Source: Pseudomonas sp. B6002 (GTDB taxonomy: Bacteria > Pseudomonadota > Gammaproteobacteria > Pseudomonadales > Pseudomonadaceae). Taken from it: 64,000 nt of DNA. The stretch spans positions 124,001-188,000 of the forward strand of contig NZ_JACAOY010000007.1 of assembly GCF_013385985.1 (NCBI RefSeq). The letters run 5' to 3'. This document shows positions 1-8,274 of the stretch, piece by piece (position 1 is the stretch's first letter; every line of letters starts with the position of its first letter). Position numbers and translations under genes: made by a program. Below the pieces are notes generated by a model that made no database searches, was not told where the DNA came from, and saw only the letters and a list, made by a program, of their open reading frames with translations.

Positions 1-42
1 TTAGGTTTTTTTCAGGCGGGCAGACGGGAGCAGCGAAGCTGA

Positions 43-207
43 TCAGCCCGAAATGCCAACACCCGGCGGTGATACGACTGCGTACACCGGCGTGCTGCTG
101 ACAGGAGGGGGGTAGTGACTGATCTGCGCAGGCTGCTTTTCCCCGCACGGCACGACCACAGCGTTGACCGCTGAATCGACTACCGCTATGCGCTGGGAAG
201 CTGGCAT
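43..207 (-). CDS. small hypothetical protein, 54 aa
   Basis: I do not recognise this gene. The frame starts at the ATG at 205-207 (MPASQRIAVV) and ends with TGA at 43-45. The C-terminus is rich in Pro, Val and Gly (SPPGVGISG). There is no membrane segment or signal peptide. The frame stays open upstream to about 309, but a good sigma-70-like promoter at 242-271 would start transcription inside that extension, so the short version is preferred. The ribosome binding site is weak. It is divergent from the CPBP protease gene. It may be non-coding; confidence is low. Confidence 0.35.
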   Translation of the reverse strand: MPASQRIAVVDSAVNAVVVPCGEKQPAQISHYPPPVSSTPVYAVVSPPGVGISG

Positions 208-241
208 GTGCTGATCTTTTTGAAGGAAGGAATACCGGCCG

Positions 242-271
242 ACTATAACCAGCCGCAAACATATTTTGCAA
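242..271 (-). promoter_or_regulatory. sigma-70-like promoter on the minus strand
   Basis: Read on the minus strand, TTGCAA (266-271) is followed after 18 bases by TATAGT (242-247). It points toward the small open reading frame that starts at 207. Confidence 0.4.
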
Positions 272-272
272 T

Positions 273-304
273 AACTCCTCCGGGTCTTTTTGCGTGGAGG
301 AGTT
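273..304. other. 9-bp inverted repeat between divergent genes
   Basis: AACTCCTCC at 273-281 pairs perfectly with GGAGGAGTT at 296-304 across a 14-base loop. A short T run follows on the plus strand. It could be a terminator for a transcript entering from the left or a protein-binding dyad between two divergent promoters. The sequence alone does not decide. Confidence 0.4.
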
Positions 305-331
305 TTCATGCGGCGGCAAAAGACCGGTCGC

Positions 332-337
332 TATAAT
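332..337 (+). promoter_or_regulatory. -10 element upstream of the CPBP protease gene
   Basis: A perfect TATAAT lies 28 bases before the ATG at 365. No convincing -35 hexamer is visible at the usual distance. Its position supports the ATG at 365 over the earlier ATG at 308. Confidence 0.4.
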
Positions 338-364
338 GCCGCCGGGTTTTTCCAAGGATTTCAC

Positions 365-1156
365 ATGATCGCTCTGCCCTGGCTGTACCTGGTGCTTCTC
401 TCCATTGGCTACTCAGTGGCCTTGATCTACGGGCAACTGGGCCTGCTCGCGGCCGTCTCGGTCGGCCTGTTGCTGATCGCCGGTTACGCGGTGCGCCAGC
501 AACGCACGCCTTGGGCGCGCTACCTCGGCCACGGCTTGTTCATCGTCCTGGCGCTGGGCCTGGCGATGCACTGGTTGCCGGGTTTCTACAACGGGCGCGG
601 CATCGACCCGCAACGGTTGACCCCGGACGCCGTGCCGTTCTCGATGTACCTGAACCAGGACAAACCCCTGATCGGTTTCTGGCTGCTGCTGGCCTGCCCG
701 TGGATCGTTGCGCGACGGACGTTGCGGCTGTCGATTTGCGTGGCGGCACTGGCGTTGGCCCTGACGGCTGTTGCAGCGTTAGGCGGGGCGACATTGCTGG
801 GAATTATCAGTTGGGCACCAAAGTGGCCGGAACAGGCGTGGTTATGGGTGTTGAACAACCTGTTGCTAGTGACTTTGGTGGAAGAGGCACTGTTTCGCGG
901 TTACATCCAGGGCGGCTTGAGCCAACGTTTCAAACACCTGCCGTATGGGGAGAACCTCGCACTCTTGCTCGCCTCACTGCTGTTCGGCCTGGTGCACCTC
1001 GGCGCGGGCTGGCATTGGGTGCTGCTGGCGAGCATCGCCGGGGTCGGTTATGGCCTGGCGTACCGGTTTGGCGGGCTGGGTGCAGCGATTGCCACGCATT
1101 TTGGCTTGAATCTGCTTCACTTCGGGTTGTTTACCTACCCAATGCTGGCCGGCTGA
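365..1156 (+). CDS. CPBP family intramembrane metalloprotease
   Basis: A 263-residue polytopic membrane protein of the CPBP (CAAX protease/bacteriocin-processing, Abi) family. The family's paired glutamates and arginine are seen as EEALFRGY (E173-E174). The later histidine motifs FGLVHLG and ATHFGLN complete the putative metal site. About seven hydrophobic segments span the length. The ATG at 365 is chosen because AAGGA lies 7 bases before it and a TATAAT box sits at 332-337; an ATG at 308 would put 19 extra residues ahead. Family members cleave prenylated or bacteriocin-type peptides within the membrane, but the substrate here is unknown. It is monocistronic, with a REP pair directly after the stop. 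Confidence 0.85.
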   Translation: MIALPWLYLVLLSIGYSVALIYGQLGLLAAVSVGLLLIAGYAVRQQRTPWARYLGHGLFIVLALGLAMHWLPGFYNGRGIDPQRLTPDAVPFSMYLNQDKPLIGFWLLLACPWIVARRTLRLSICVAALALALTAVAALGGATLLGIISWAPKWPEQAWLWVLNNLLLVTLVEEALFRGYIQGGLSQRFKHLPYGENLALLLASLLFGLVHLGAGWHWVLLASIAGVGYGLAYRFGGLGAAIATHFGLNLLHFGLFTYPMLAG

Positions 1157-1298
1157 TTGCCCTCTGTAGGAGCGAGCTTGCTCGCGAAAAGCCCGTGAAC
1201 GCCGCGTTTAACCATAAACCCTGCGTTATCGTTGGCGACCTTCGCGGGCAAGCCCGCTCCTACAGGGGTTATGTACCCAATGCTGGCCAGTCGATTGT
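1136..1298. repeat. imperfect direct repeats flanking a REP pair
   Basis: The last codons of the CPBP gene and its stop region (1136-1160) are repeated at 1274-1298. TACCCAATGCTGGCC is identical in both copies, followed by a looser match through GATTG. The two copies bracket the REP pair at 1165-1265. Confidence 0.6.
1165..1265. repeat. REP/REPIN palindromic repeat pair
   Basis: TGTAGGAGCGAGCTTGCTCG is followed about 60 bases later by an inverted relative ending GCTCCTACAG. The two REP arms are imperfect copies of each other in opposite orientation, the usual REPIN layout of fluorescent pseudomonads. Confidence 0.8.
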
Positions 1299-1367
1299 TG
1301 CAAAAATAAGTTAAATAAACGCCTGACCCTGCCGATACCCCTTGAAAGCCTTGCGGATTGAACAATC

Positions 1368-2933
1368 ATGCGTAATAACCAACCCGTTACCCAGCGCGAA
1401 CGTACCTTCCCCGCTCAGCAACGGTTGATCTCCACCACAGATGCCAAGGGTGTCATCACTTACTGCAACGACGCGTTTGTCGAAATCAGTGGGTTCACCC
1501 GTGACGAGCTGATTCGTGCGCCGCACAATCTGGTGCGTCACCCGGACGTTCCGGCGGCTGTGTTCGCGCACATGTGGTCGACGCTCAAACAAGGCTTGCC
1601 ATGGATGGGCATTGTCAAGAATCGCTGCAAGAGCGGTGATCACTATTGGGTTAACGCCTATGTGACCCCCGTTTTCGACGGCAACCAGGTGATCGGCTAC
1701 GAATCGGTGCGCATCAAGCCCACCGCCGAGCAGATCCGCCGGGCCGAAGCGCTCTACCAACGCATCAACCAGGGCAAGTCTGCCGTTCCCCAGCGGGACA
1801 AGTGGCTGCCGGTGCTGCAGGACTGGCTGCCGTTTATCCTGGTCAGCCAACTGAGCTTCATGATCGGCGCGTCGTTGAACTCCCATTGGGGCTTTGCCCT
1901 GGCGGCAGGGTTGTCGGTGCCCTTGGGCCTGCTGGGCCTGAGCTGGCAGCAGCGCGGCCTCAAGCGCTTGTTGCGCTTGGCCGAGCAGACCACCTCCGAC
2001 CCGTTGATCGCACAGATGTACACCGACAGCCGTGGCGCACAAGCGCGCCTGGAGATGTCGATCCTCAGCCAGGAGGCACGCCTGAAGACCTGCCTCACAC
2101 GCTTGCAGGACACGGCCGAGCACCTGAACGATCAAGCCGCGCAGTCCAACACCCTGGCGCACAACAGCTCCAGCGGCCTGGAGCGCCAGCGCGTTGAGAC
2201 CGAGCAAGTGGCCACCGCCGTCAACCAGATGGCCGCGACCACCCAGGAAGTCGCCAGCCACGTACAGCGCACAGCCGATGCGACCCAGGAGGCCAACCGC
2301 CTGACTGGCCGCGGTCGTGATATCGCCGGAGAAACCCGCGAGGCGATTCAGCGCCTGTCGGTTGCCGTGGGTGAAACCGGCGTGACCGTCACACAGCTGG
2401 CCAAGGACAGTGATGAGATCGGCGGCGTGGTCGACGTGATCAAAGGCATTGCCGACCAGACCAACCTGCTGGCCCTCAACGCCGCCATCGAAGCGGCCCG
2501 TGCCGGTGAGATGGGCCGTGGCTTTGCGGTGGTGGCGGACGAAGTGCGCCAACTGGCGCAGCGCACCGCCGAATCCACCGGTCAGATCCACGCCCTGATC
2601 GCCAAGCTGCAGCAGACCGCCGCCGCCGCCGTGCAAACCATGGACGCCGGGCATCGGCAGGCCGAAGAAGGTGTGGCGCGGGTGATGGAGGCGGACCAGG
2701 CATTGGTGGGCATCAGTGAAGCAGTGGCGCATATCACCGACATGACCACCCAGATCGCGGCAGCGACCGAAGAGCAAAGCTCGGTGGCCGAAGAGATCAG
2801 CCGCAACATCAGCACCATTGCGCTGTTGGCGGACCAGACATCGGAGCAGGCGCTGAACTCGGCGCAGTTGAGTGAAGAGCTGACGCATACCGCGAATACC
2901 CAATATTCGCTGGTAGAGCGGTTCAACCGGTAA
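1368..2933 (+). CDS. aer: aerotaxis receptor Aer (PAS-containing chemoreceptor)
   Basis: A 521-residue energy/oxygen-taxis transducer. An N-terminal PAS domain (about residues 15-110, with [13 protein letters not shown] and [10 protein letters not shown]) matches the FAD-binding PAS of Aer. A hydrophobic membrane anchor (about 150-185) follows. The C-terminal half is a methyl-accepting signalling domain with the conserved hairpin tip [19 protein letters not shown]. There is no periplasmic ligand domain and no CheR-binding tail pentapeptide. It would report redox state to CheA/CheW. Its place next to the cbb3 oxidase operons and anr is conserved in Pseudomonas and fits an oxygen-sensing role. 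I found no Anr box in its short upstream region. Confidence 0.92.
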   Translation: MRNNQPVTQRERTFPAQQRLISTTDAKGVITYCNDAFVEISGFTRDELIRAPHNLVRHPDVPAAVFAHMWSTLKQGLPWMGIVKNRCKSGDHYWVNAYVTPVFDGNQVIGYESVRIKPTAEQIRRAEALYQRINQGKSAVPQRDKWLPVLQDWLPFILVSQLSFMIGASLNSHWGFALAAGLSVPLGLLGLSWQQRGLKRLLRLAEQTTSDPLIAQMYTDSRGAQARLEMSILSQEARLKTCLTRLQDTAEHLNDQAAQSNTLAHNSSSGLERQRVETEQVATAVNQMAATTQEVASHVQRTADATQEANRLTGRGRDIAGETREAIQRLSVAVGETGVTVTQLAKDSDEIGGVVDVIKGIADQTNLLALNAAIEAARAGEMGRGFAVVADEVRQLAQRTAESTGQIHALIAKLQQTAAAAVQTMDAGHRQAEEGVARVMEADQALVGISEAVAHITDMTTQIAAATEEQSSVAEEISRNISTIALLADQTSEQALNSAQLSEELTHTANTQYSLVERFNR

Positions 2934-2939
2934 ATTGCT

Positions 2940-3004
2940 ATCGCCGGCAAGCCGGCTCCTACAGGTTACGCGATCCTCTGTAGGAGCCGGCTTGCCGGCG
3001 ATGA
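2940..3004. repeat. REP/REPIN palindromic repeat pair
   Basis: ATCGCCGGCAAGCCGGCTCC and its inverted partner meet around a short loop in the convergent gap between aer and the hydrolase gene. The arms are almost perfect complements. Confidence 0.85.
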
Positions 3005-3008
3005 CGGC

Positions 3009-3701
3009 CTAAAGGGCAGCGAGAAACCCAGCCACTTTCACCGCCGCGGCCTCCAGATGCTGCTCATGACTAAACCCCGACGCCTTCAACGGCTTCAAGT
3101 CATGATCCCCCGCCACCCGCCACATCACCTCGATACTCGGCGACAGCTCATACCCTTCCACCGCCGCCCGATTGCCCAGGGCATCCCGCTCACCCTGCAC
3201 AATCAAAGTACGCGTCTTCAGCGCCGCCAGATGCTCGACCCGTGGTTTCTCCGGTTTACCCACGGCATAAAACGGATACCCCAGGCACACCAGCCCATCG
3301 GCACCCAGCTCATCCGCCAACAAACTGGCCATGCGCCCGCCCATGGACTTGCCGCCAATCGCCAGTTTCCCAGCGACATGACGTCGCACCTGCGCATACA
3401 CCTCACGCCAGGTTTCCAGCAGTTTCGGCGCCGGATTCGGTGGGCGCTTGCCACCGTCCAAACGCCGCTGGGCCATGTAGGGAAACTCGAAGCGCACCAC
3501 GTTGACGCCGTGCCCCGCAAGGCGTGCAACCATGTCGTTCATAAAGGATGAGTCCATCGGCGCGCCGGCGCCGTGGGCCAAAATCAGCGTCACAGGCTCA
3601 CGTCCCGCAACGGGCGGGGCGACATCCCATAACCACCCGTGTTCCCGCACACACTGCGCCCATTGATCCCCGTCAATACTGGCCTTGTGCTCTTCTCCCA
3701 T
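3009..3701 (-). CDS. alpha/beta-fold hydrolase (KANL3/Tex30-like)
   Basis: A 230-residue cytoplasmic alpha/beta hydrolase. The nucleophile elbow is [10 protein letters not shown], the oxyanion region [12 protein letters not shown] lies near the N-terminus, and a late GDHDLKP supplies the histidine. It resembles the dienelactone-hydrolase/KANL3-Tex30 group; the substrate is unknown. The ATG at 3699-3701 has GAGG six bases before it. Longer frames from further upstream would run into the ccoN promoter and gene and are rejected. It is divergent from the first cbb3 operon. An Anr-like box lies inside its 5' coding region. Confidence 0.8.
   Translation of the reverse strand: MGEEHKASIDGDQWAQCVREHGWLWDVAPPVAGREPVTLILAHGAGAPMDSSFMNDMVARLAGHGVNVVRFEFPYMAQRRLDGGKRPPNPAPKLLETWREVYAQVRRHVAGKLAIGGKSMGGRMASLLADELGADGLVCLGYPFYAVGKPEKPRVEHLAALKTRTLIVQGERDALGNRAAVEGYELSPSIEVMWRVAGDHDLKPLKASGFSHEQHLEAAAVKVAGFLAAL
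3663..3676. promoter_or_regulatory. Anr/FNR-like box upstream of the first ccoN
   Basis: TTGATCCCCGTCAA differs from the Anr/FNR consensus TTGAT-N4-ATCAA at one base. It lies inside the 5' coding end of the divergent hydrolase gene. Its centre is about 68 bases upstream of the start predicted from the TATAAC box at 3726-3731, compatible with a class I activator site. Confidence 0.5.
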
Positions 3702-3703
3702 GC

Positions 3704-3731
3704 TTGCCTCGCTTTTTAGTCTGCCTATAAC
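3704..3731 (+). promoter_or_regulatory. promoter of the first cbb3 operon
   Basis: TTGCCT (3704-3709), a 16-base spacer and TATAAC (3726-3731) form a fair sigma-70-type promoter about 50 bases before the ccoN start codon. Confidence 0.5.
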
Positions 3732-3780
3732 TCCAGCCCAAGTGCCGCATCTGCTTGGGTTGAACCGTGGATGGGGAACC

Positions 3781-5205
3781 ATGAACACTACTTTAAGTAC
3801 CGCCTATAACTACAAGGTGGTCCGCCAATTCGCCATTATGACGGTGGTGTGGGGCATCGTCGGCATGGGGCTCGGGGTTTTTCTCGCTGCCCAATTGGTC
3901 TGGCCTGCACTCAACTTCGATCTGCCGTGGACCAGCTTCGGCCGCCTGCGTCCGTTGCACACCAACGCGGTGATCTTCGCTTTCGGTGGCTGCGCGCTGT
4001 TCGCCAGCTCCTTCTACTCGGTGCAACGCACCTGCCAGACCCAGTTGTTCGCGCCGAAAGTCGCCGCGTTCTGCTTCTGGGGCTGGCAACTGGTCATCCT
4101 GTTGGCCGCGATCACCTTGCCACTGGGCTACACCAGCTCCAAGGAATACGCCGAGCTGGAATGGCCGATCGACATCCTGATCACCATCGTCTGGGTGGCC
4201 TACGCCATTGTGTTCTTCGGCACGGTGATGAAGCGCACCACCAAGCACATCTACGTCGGCAACTGGTTCTTCGGTGCATTCATCATCACCGTGGCCATCC
4301 TGCATATCGTCAATAACCTGGAAATCCCGGTCAGCCTGACCAAGTCCTACTCCCTCTACGGCGGTGCGACGGATGCCATGGTGCAGTGGTGGTACGGGCA
4401 CAACGCGGTAGGCTTTTTCCTCACCGCCGGTTTCCTGGGGATGATGTACTACTTCGTGCCCAAGCAGGCCGAGCGCCCGGTGTACTCCTATCGCTTGTCC
4501 ATCGTGCACTTCTGGGCGCTGATCACCCTGTACATCTGGGCCGGCCCGCACCACCTGCACTACACCGCGCTGCCGGACTGGGCGCAGTCCCTGGGCATGG
4601 TGATGTCGCTGGTGCTGCTGGCACCGAGCTGGGGCGGCATGATCAACGGCATGATGACCCTGTCGGGCGCCTGGCATAAGTTGCGCAGCGACCCGATCCT
4701 GCGCTTCCTCGTCGTCTCCCTGGCCTTCTACGGCATGTCGACCTTCGAAGGCCCGATGATGGCGATCAAGACCGTCAACGCCCTCTCCCACTACACCGAC
4801 TGGACCATCGGCCACGTACACGCCGGCGCGCTCGGCTGGGTGGCGATGATCTCCATCGGCGCGCTGTACCACATGATCCCCAAAGTCTTCGGGCGCGAGC
4901 AGATGTACAGCCTCGGCCTGATCAACGCGCACTTCTGGCTGGCCACCATCGGCACCGTGCTCTACATCGCCTCGATGTGGGTCAACGGCATCGCCCAAGG
5001 CCTGATGTGGCGTGCGGTCAACGAAGACGGCACCTTGACCTACTCCTTCGTCGAAACCCTGGTGGCCAGCCACCCTGGCTTTATCGTGCGGCTGGTGGGC
5101 GGCGCCATCTTCCTCAGCGGCATGTTCCTGATGGCTTACAACACGTGGCGCACCGTGCGTTCGGCGCAACCGGCCGAAGTCACCGCTGCAGCGCAGCTGG
5201 CCTGA
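3781..5205 (+). CDS. ccoN: cbb3 cytochrome c oxidase subunit I CcoN (first copy, cco-2 position)
   Basis: The 474-residue catalytic heme-copper subunit of cbb3 oxidase, an inner-membrane protein with about 12 helices that reduces oxygen at low concentration. Ligands appear where the family expects them: H60 (low-spin heme b), H207, H257 and H258 (CuB), H345 and H347 (hemes b3 and b), and Y251, the tyrosine that crosslinks to a CuB histidine. The ATG at 3781 begins [12 protein letters not shown]; longer frames overlap the promoter. It is the first gene of ccoNOQP. By comparison with P. aeruginosa gene order this is the cco-2 (Anr-induced) position, next to aer. It is very similar to the copy at 8275. 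Confidence 0.95.
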   Translation: MNTTLSTAYNYKVVRQFAIMTVVWGIVGMGLGVFLAAQLVWPALNFDLPWTSFGRLRPLHTNAVIFAFGGCALFASSFYSVQRTCQTQLFAPKVAAFCFWGWQLVILLAAITLPLGYTSSKEYAELEWPIDILITIVWVAYAIVFFGTVMKRTTKHIYVGNWFFGAFIITVAILHIVNNLEIPVSLTKSYSLYGGATDAMVQWWYGHNAVGFFLTAGFLGMMYYFVPKQAERPVYSYRLSIVHFWALITLYIWAGPHHLHYTALPDWAQSLGMVMSLVLLAPSWGGMINGMMTLSGAWHKLRSDPILRFLVVSLAFYGMSTFEGPMMAIKTVNALSHYTDWTIGHVHAGALGWVAMISIGALYHMIPKVFGREQMYSLGLINAHFWLATIGTVLYIASMWVNGIAQGLMWRAVNEDGTLTYSFVETLVASHPGFIVRLVGGAIFLSGMFLMAYNTWRTVRSAQPAEVTAAAQLA

Positions 5206-5215
5206 GGAGTCTGTG

Positions 5216-5824
5216 ATGAAACACGAAACGATTGAAAAGAACGTCGGCCTGTTGATGCTGCTGATGGTGCTCGCCGTGAGCATCGGCGGCCTGACCCAGA
5301 TCGTCCCGCTGTTCTTCCAGGACGTGACCAACAAGCCGGTGGAAGGCATGAAGCCCTACACCGCGTTGCAACTGGAAGGCCGCGACATCTACATCCGCGA
5401 AGGCTGCGTGCAGTGCCATTCGCAAATGATCCGCCCGTTCCGCGCCGAGACCGAGCGCTACGGCCACTACTCGGTGGCGGGCGAAAGCGTGTGGGACCAC
5501 CCGTTCCTGTGGGGTTCCAAGCGCACCGGCCCGGACCTGGCCCGCGTCGGCGCACGCTACTCGGACGACTGGCACCGCGCCCACTTGTACAACCCGCGCA
5601 ACGTGGTGCCCGAGTCGAAAATGCCGGCCTACCCGTGGCTGGTCACCGCCCCAGTCGACAGCAGCCACACCGAGACCAAGTTGAAAGTGATGCGCACCCT
5701 CGGCGTGCCGTACACCGACGACGACATCAGTGGCGCCGTGGCCAGCCTCAAAGGCAAGACCGAGATGGACGCGCTGGTTTCTTACCTGCAAGTGCTCGGC
5801 ACTGCCATCAAGAGCAAGAGGTGA
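5216..5824 (+). CDS. ccoO: cbb3 oxidase monoheme subunit CcoO (first copy)
   Basis: A 202-residue membrane-anchored monoheme cytochrome c of the cbb3 oxidase. An N-terminal transmembrane helix (about 10-30) precedes the heme site CVQCHSQM (C64, C67, H68). A distal methionine is probably supplied by the later SKMPAYPW segment. It passes electrons from CcoP to CcoN. The ATG at 5216 is preferred over the GTG three bases earlier because GAGGAG then has a six-base spacing. It sits 10 bases after ccoN in the same operon. Confidence 0.94.
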   Translation: MKHETIEKNVGLLMLLMVLAVSIGGLTQIVPLFFQDVTNKPVEGMKPYTALQLEGRDIYIREGCVQCHSQMIRPFRAETERYGHYSVAGESVWDHPFLWGSKRTGPDLARVGARYSDDWHRAHLYNPRNVVPESKMPAYPWLVTAPVDSSHTETKLKVMRTLGVPYTDDDISGAVASLKGKTEMDALVSYLQVLGTAIKSKR

Positions 5825-5827
5825 GCC

Positions 5828-6028
5828 ATGGGATTTGAATTCGATGCAGGCACCATCCGCGGCCTCGGCACGCTGGTGGTCGCCATCGCCTTTATCGGCC
5901 TGTCGCTGTGGGTGTTCAACAACCGGCGCAATGCGGAATTCGAGCAGGCCCGCCTGCTGCCCTTCGCCGATGAACCTTCTCCATCCGACGCTCAAGAAGA
6001 GCCTGCAACAAGGAGCACTCGGCCATGA
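5828..6028 (+). CDS. ccoQ: cbb3 oxidase small subunit CcoQ (first copy)
   Basis: A 66-residue protein with one transmembrane helix (about residues 10-30) and a charged cytoplasmic tail. It matches CcoQ, a non-catalytic cbb3 subunit thought to stabilise the complex. The start is three bases after the ccoO stop, and the stop overlaps the ccoP start (ATGA), so translation is probably coupled. The tail [12 protein letters not shown] is shared in part with the second copy; beyond it the two diverge. Confidence 0.88.
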   Translation: MGFEFDAGTIRGLGTLVVAIAFIGLSLWVFNNRRNAEFEQARLLPFADEPSPSDAQEEPATRSTRP

Positions 6029-6960
6029 CCCTATTCTGGAGTACATGGATCTGCGTACTGACCCTCGGCAGCCTGATCGGCCTGACTTGGCTGTTGATCG
6101 GCACCCGCAAGGGCGAGACCAAGGGCAGCGTGGACCAGACCATGGGCCACGCCTTCGACGGTATCGAGGAATACGACAACCCACTGCCCCAGTGGTGGTT
6201 CATGCTGTTCGCCGGCACCCTGGTGTTTGCGGTCGGCTACCTGATCCTCTACCCGGGTCTGGGCAACTGGAAAGGCGTGCTGCCGGGCTATGAAGACGGC
6301 TGGACCCAGACCAAGGAATGGGACAAGGAAATGGCCAAGGCCGACGCCAAGTTCGGGCCGATCTTCGCCAAATTCTCGGCCATGCCCCTGGAAGAAGTCG
6401 CCAAGGACCCGCAAGCGCTGAAGATGGGCGGGCGCCTGTTCGCCTCCAACTGCGCGGTGTGCCATGGCTCGGATGCCAAGGGCGCGTTTGGCTTCCCGAA
6501 CCTGGCGGACGACATCTGGCGCTGGGGCGGTTCCGCCGAGGCAATCAAGACCACCATCCTCAACGGCCGCCACGCGGCGATGCCGGCCTGGGGTGACATG
6601 CTTGGCGACGAGGGTGTGAAGAACGTCGCCGCCTATGTGCGTCACGACCTGGCCAAGCTGCCTCTGCCGGCCGACAACACGGCCGATCTGGGCGCGGGTA
6701 AAACTGCATTCAACACCACTTGCGTGGCTTGCCATGGCCCTGAAGGCCACGGCATGGAAGCCATGGGCGCCCCGGACCTGACCAAGCCGGCCGGCTACAT
6801 CTACGGCACCAGCCTGGCGCAGTTGCAGCAAACCATCCGCCACGGCCGCCAAGGCCAGATGCCGGCGCAGGAAGCGTTGCAGGGCAATGACAAGGTGCAC
6901 TTGTTGGCGGCTTATGTTTACAGCCTGTCCCATGGGGACAAGCAGGTTGCAGAAGAGTAA
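6025..6960 (+). CDS. ccoP: cbb3 oxidase diheme subunit CcoP (first copy)
   Basis: A 311-residue diheme cytochrome c that takes electrons from soluble cytochromes into the oxidase. Two N-terminal helices (about 5-28 and 60-80) carry the conserved [11 protein letters not shown] linker. The two heme sites are CAVCH (C143-H147) and CVACH (C233-H237). It is the last gene of the operon and is followed by a strong terminator at 6976. It is 14 residues shorter than the second copy, mostly in the stretch after the second helix. Confidence 0.94.
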   Translation: MTLFWSTWICVLTLGSLIGLTWLLIGTRKGETKGSVDQTMGHAFDGIEEYDNPLPQWWFMLFAGTLVFAVGYLILYPGLGNWKGVLPGYEDGWTQTKEWDKEMAKADAKFGPIFAKFSAMPLEEVAKDPQALKMGGRLFASNCAVCHGSDAKGAFGFPNLADDIWRWGGSAEAIKTTILNGRHAAMPAWGDMLGDEGVKNVAAYVRHDLAKLPLPADNTADLGAGKTAFNTTCVACHGPEGHGMEAMGAPDLTKPAGYIYGTSLAQLQQTIRHGRQGQMPAQEALQGNDKVHLLAAYVYSLSHGDKQVAEE

Positions 6961-6975
6961 ACCTCGTCAACCAAC

Positions 6976-7011
6976 AAGCCCCGCCCGGTGAAAACTGGCG
7001 GGGCTTTTTTG
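6976..7011 (+). terminator. rho-independent terminator after the first ccoNOQP
   Basis: AAGCCCCGCC (6976-6985) pairs with GGCGGGGCTT (6997-7006), followed by a T run. It separates the first cbb3 operon from the toxin-antitoxin pair. Confidence 0.9.
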
Positions 7012-7114
7012 TGAGCCATCGCCTTGCAGACGACCGTTCGCGCCCCTGCAGTTGCCGCTCGCCACACCAAGGTAGTAACGTGGCTACATTCAGCTAGATG
7101 AAGGGAGCGCTCCC

Positions 7115-7369
7115 ATGACCATCACCACCATTTCCAGTCGCGAATTCAACCAGGACACAAGCGGTGCCAAAAAAGCCACCCGCCAAGGGCCGGTTTTCAT
7201 CACTGATCGCGGCAAGCCTGCTCATGTGCTGCTAAGCATTGAGGACTACCAGAAATTGACCGGCCTGAACGCCGACATCGTTGATCTTCTGGTCATGCCG
7301 GAAGCGGCCGATATCGACTTCGAAACCGAACGCGCCGTGATCACTCATCGCCCTGTGGACCTCTCTTGA
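7115..7369 (+). CDS. Phd/YefM family antitoxin
   Basis: An 84-residue antitoxin of the Phd/YefM fold. The N-terminal DNA-binding part has the typical SREFNQD start and the GPVFITDRGKPAHVLLS core; the acidic C-terminus would wrap the toxin. AAGGGAG lies about 8 bases before the ATG at 7115. Its stop overlaps the toxin start (TGATG), the usual coupled arrangement. Such antitoxins normally repress their own operon together with the toxin. The pair lies exactly between two cbb3 operons, which looks like an insertion into an otherwise conserved block. Confidence 0.85.
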   Translation: MTITTISSREFNQDTSGAKKATRQGPVFITDRGKPAHVLLSIEDYQKLTGLNADIVDLLVMPEAADIDFETERAVITHRPVDLS

Positions 7370-7779
7370 TGTACCTACTCGATACCAACGTAATCTCGGA
7401 GCTTCGTAAACCCCAGGCAGACGTAAACGTAGTCGCCTGGGCCAGAAGCGTCATCGCGCCGCGCATGTTCATCTCGGCGATTACCCTGAAAGAGTTGGAG
7501 ACCGGGGTGTTACGCATCGAGCGGCGCGATCCGGCTCAGGGAAAGATATTGCGCACCTGGCTCAAGCGCCACGTGATGCCAGCGTTCGACGCCAGGATTC
7601 TGCCGGTGGACGCTGCCGTCGCGCTGCGCTGCGCTCACCTGCATGTTCCCGACAAGGCTAACGAAAGTGACGCACTGATCGCCGCGACGGCATTGGTCCA
7701 CGGGCTGACGGTCGTCACGCGCAACGTCAGCGACTTCAAGTCCAGTGGCGTTGCCGTGATCAATCCGTGGGACGCGTGA
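7369..7779 (+). CDS. PIN-domain toxin (VapC/FitB-like ribonuclease)
   Basis: A 136-residue PIN-domain endoribonuclease. Acidic metal-site residues are visible in MYLLDTNVISEL (D5), TLKELETG, NESDALIAAT and NVSDFK. VapC-like toxins cleave specific tRNAs or rRNA; the target here is unknown. It starts at the ATG at 7369-7371, overlapping the antitoxin stop. All four conserved acidic positions seem present, so it is probably active. Confidence 0.87.
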   Translation: MYLLDTNVISELRKPQADVNVVAWARSVIAPRMFISAITLKELETGVLRIERRDPAQGKILRTWLKRHVMPAFDARILPVDAAVALRCAHLHVPDKANESDALIAATALVHGLTVVTRNVSDFKSSGVAVINPWDA

Positions 7780-8274
7780 ACGGCCATCCTGCAAAAATCC
7801 CCCCTGCTTCACGCGTGAACTGATCCGGGTGCTTGAAGCTTTCACCACGCGACCTGTTGTCACACCCTTCACGCCCCCAACTTTCCCCTCCTGCCATTCG
7901 GGTCTACGCTTGTTCCCACAGTGGATCGGTATTGGCCGGTCGACGGCCGACTTGCACTCAATGGGTTGAACATTTCTGCTCGATGACAGGCGCAAAGGCT
8001 GGCAGTGACAGGCTGTCGTGCCACTGACCCCTTGTCACCCGAACAGCGTGTTTACACACACCAAGTTACAAGTCCCGCCTACCCGCAAATTTTCTTGTCC
8101 ACTCGATCAGCTTTCTATTTTTGATTTTGTCCCTACTCAAAACATGGAAAGGGCGCAGAATCAGGCGTGGAACGCATTGATACAGGTCAGCCATTGCGTT
8201 GCAAAGGCCCCTCGCTTTCTACATACTTGCGGCCGATTTTACCTATAAAAAAACCTAAACCGTGGAACCTTAGA
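7780..8274. other. 495-base intergenic region before the second ccoN
   Basis: I see no credible gene. The stretch holds an Anr-like box at 8177, a possible promoter (TTGCAA 8199-8204, 17 bases, CATACT 8222-8227) and short dyads, for example GGCCG/CGGCC near 7935-7950. It is long for a Pseudomonas operon leader and may include remnants of the toxin-antitoxin insertion. Confidence 0.5.
8177..8190. promoter_or_regulatory. weak Anr/FNR-like box upstream of the second ccoN
   Basis: TTGATACAGGTCAG has a perfect left half-site and a right half-site matching ATCAA at three of five bases. It lies 85 bases before the ccoN start. It is weaker than the box before the first operon, as expected if this copy is mainly constitutive. 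Confidence 0.35.

Noticed and set aside
1-42. End of a gene entering from the left edge
   Set aside because: A TAA on the minus strand at 1-3 is preceded in the same frame by TGA at 43-45, so no gene of meaningful length ends there.
1266-1367. Search for an Anr box before aer
   Set aside because: aer is known to respond to Anr in P. aeruginosa, but I found only ATTGAACAAT, which does not have the right half-site spacing.
1311-2903. Long minus-strand open frame opposite aer
   Set aside because: It is a shadow of a high-GC gene: His/Gly/Val-rich with no recognisable family, while aer on the other strand is clear.
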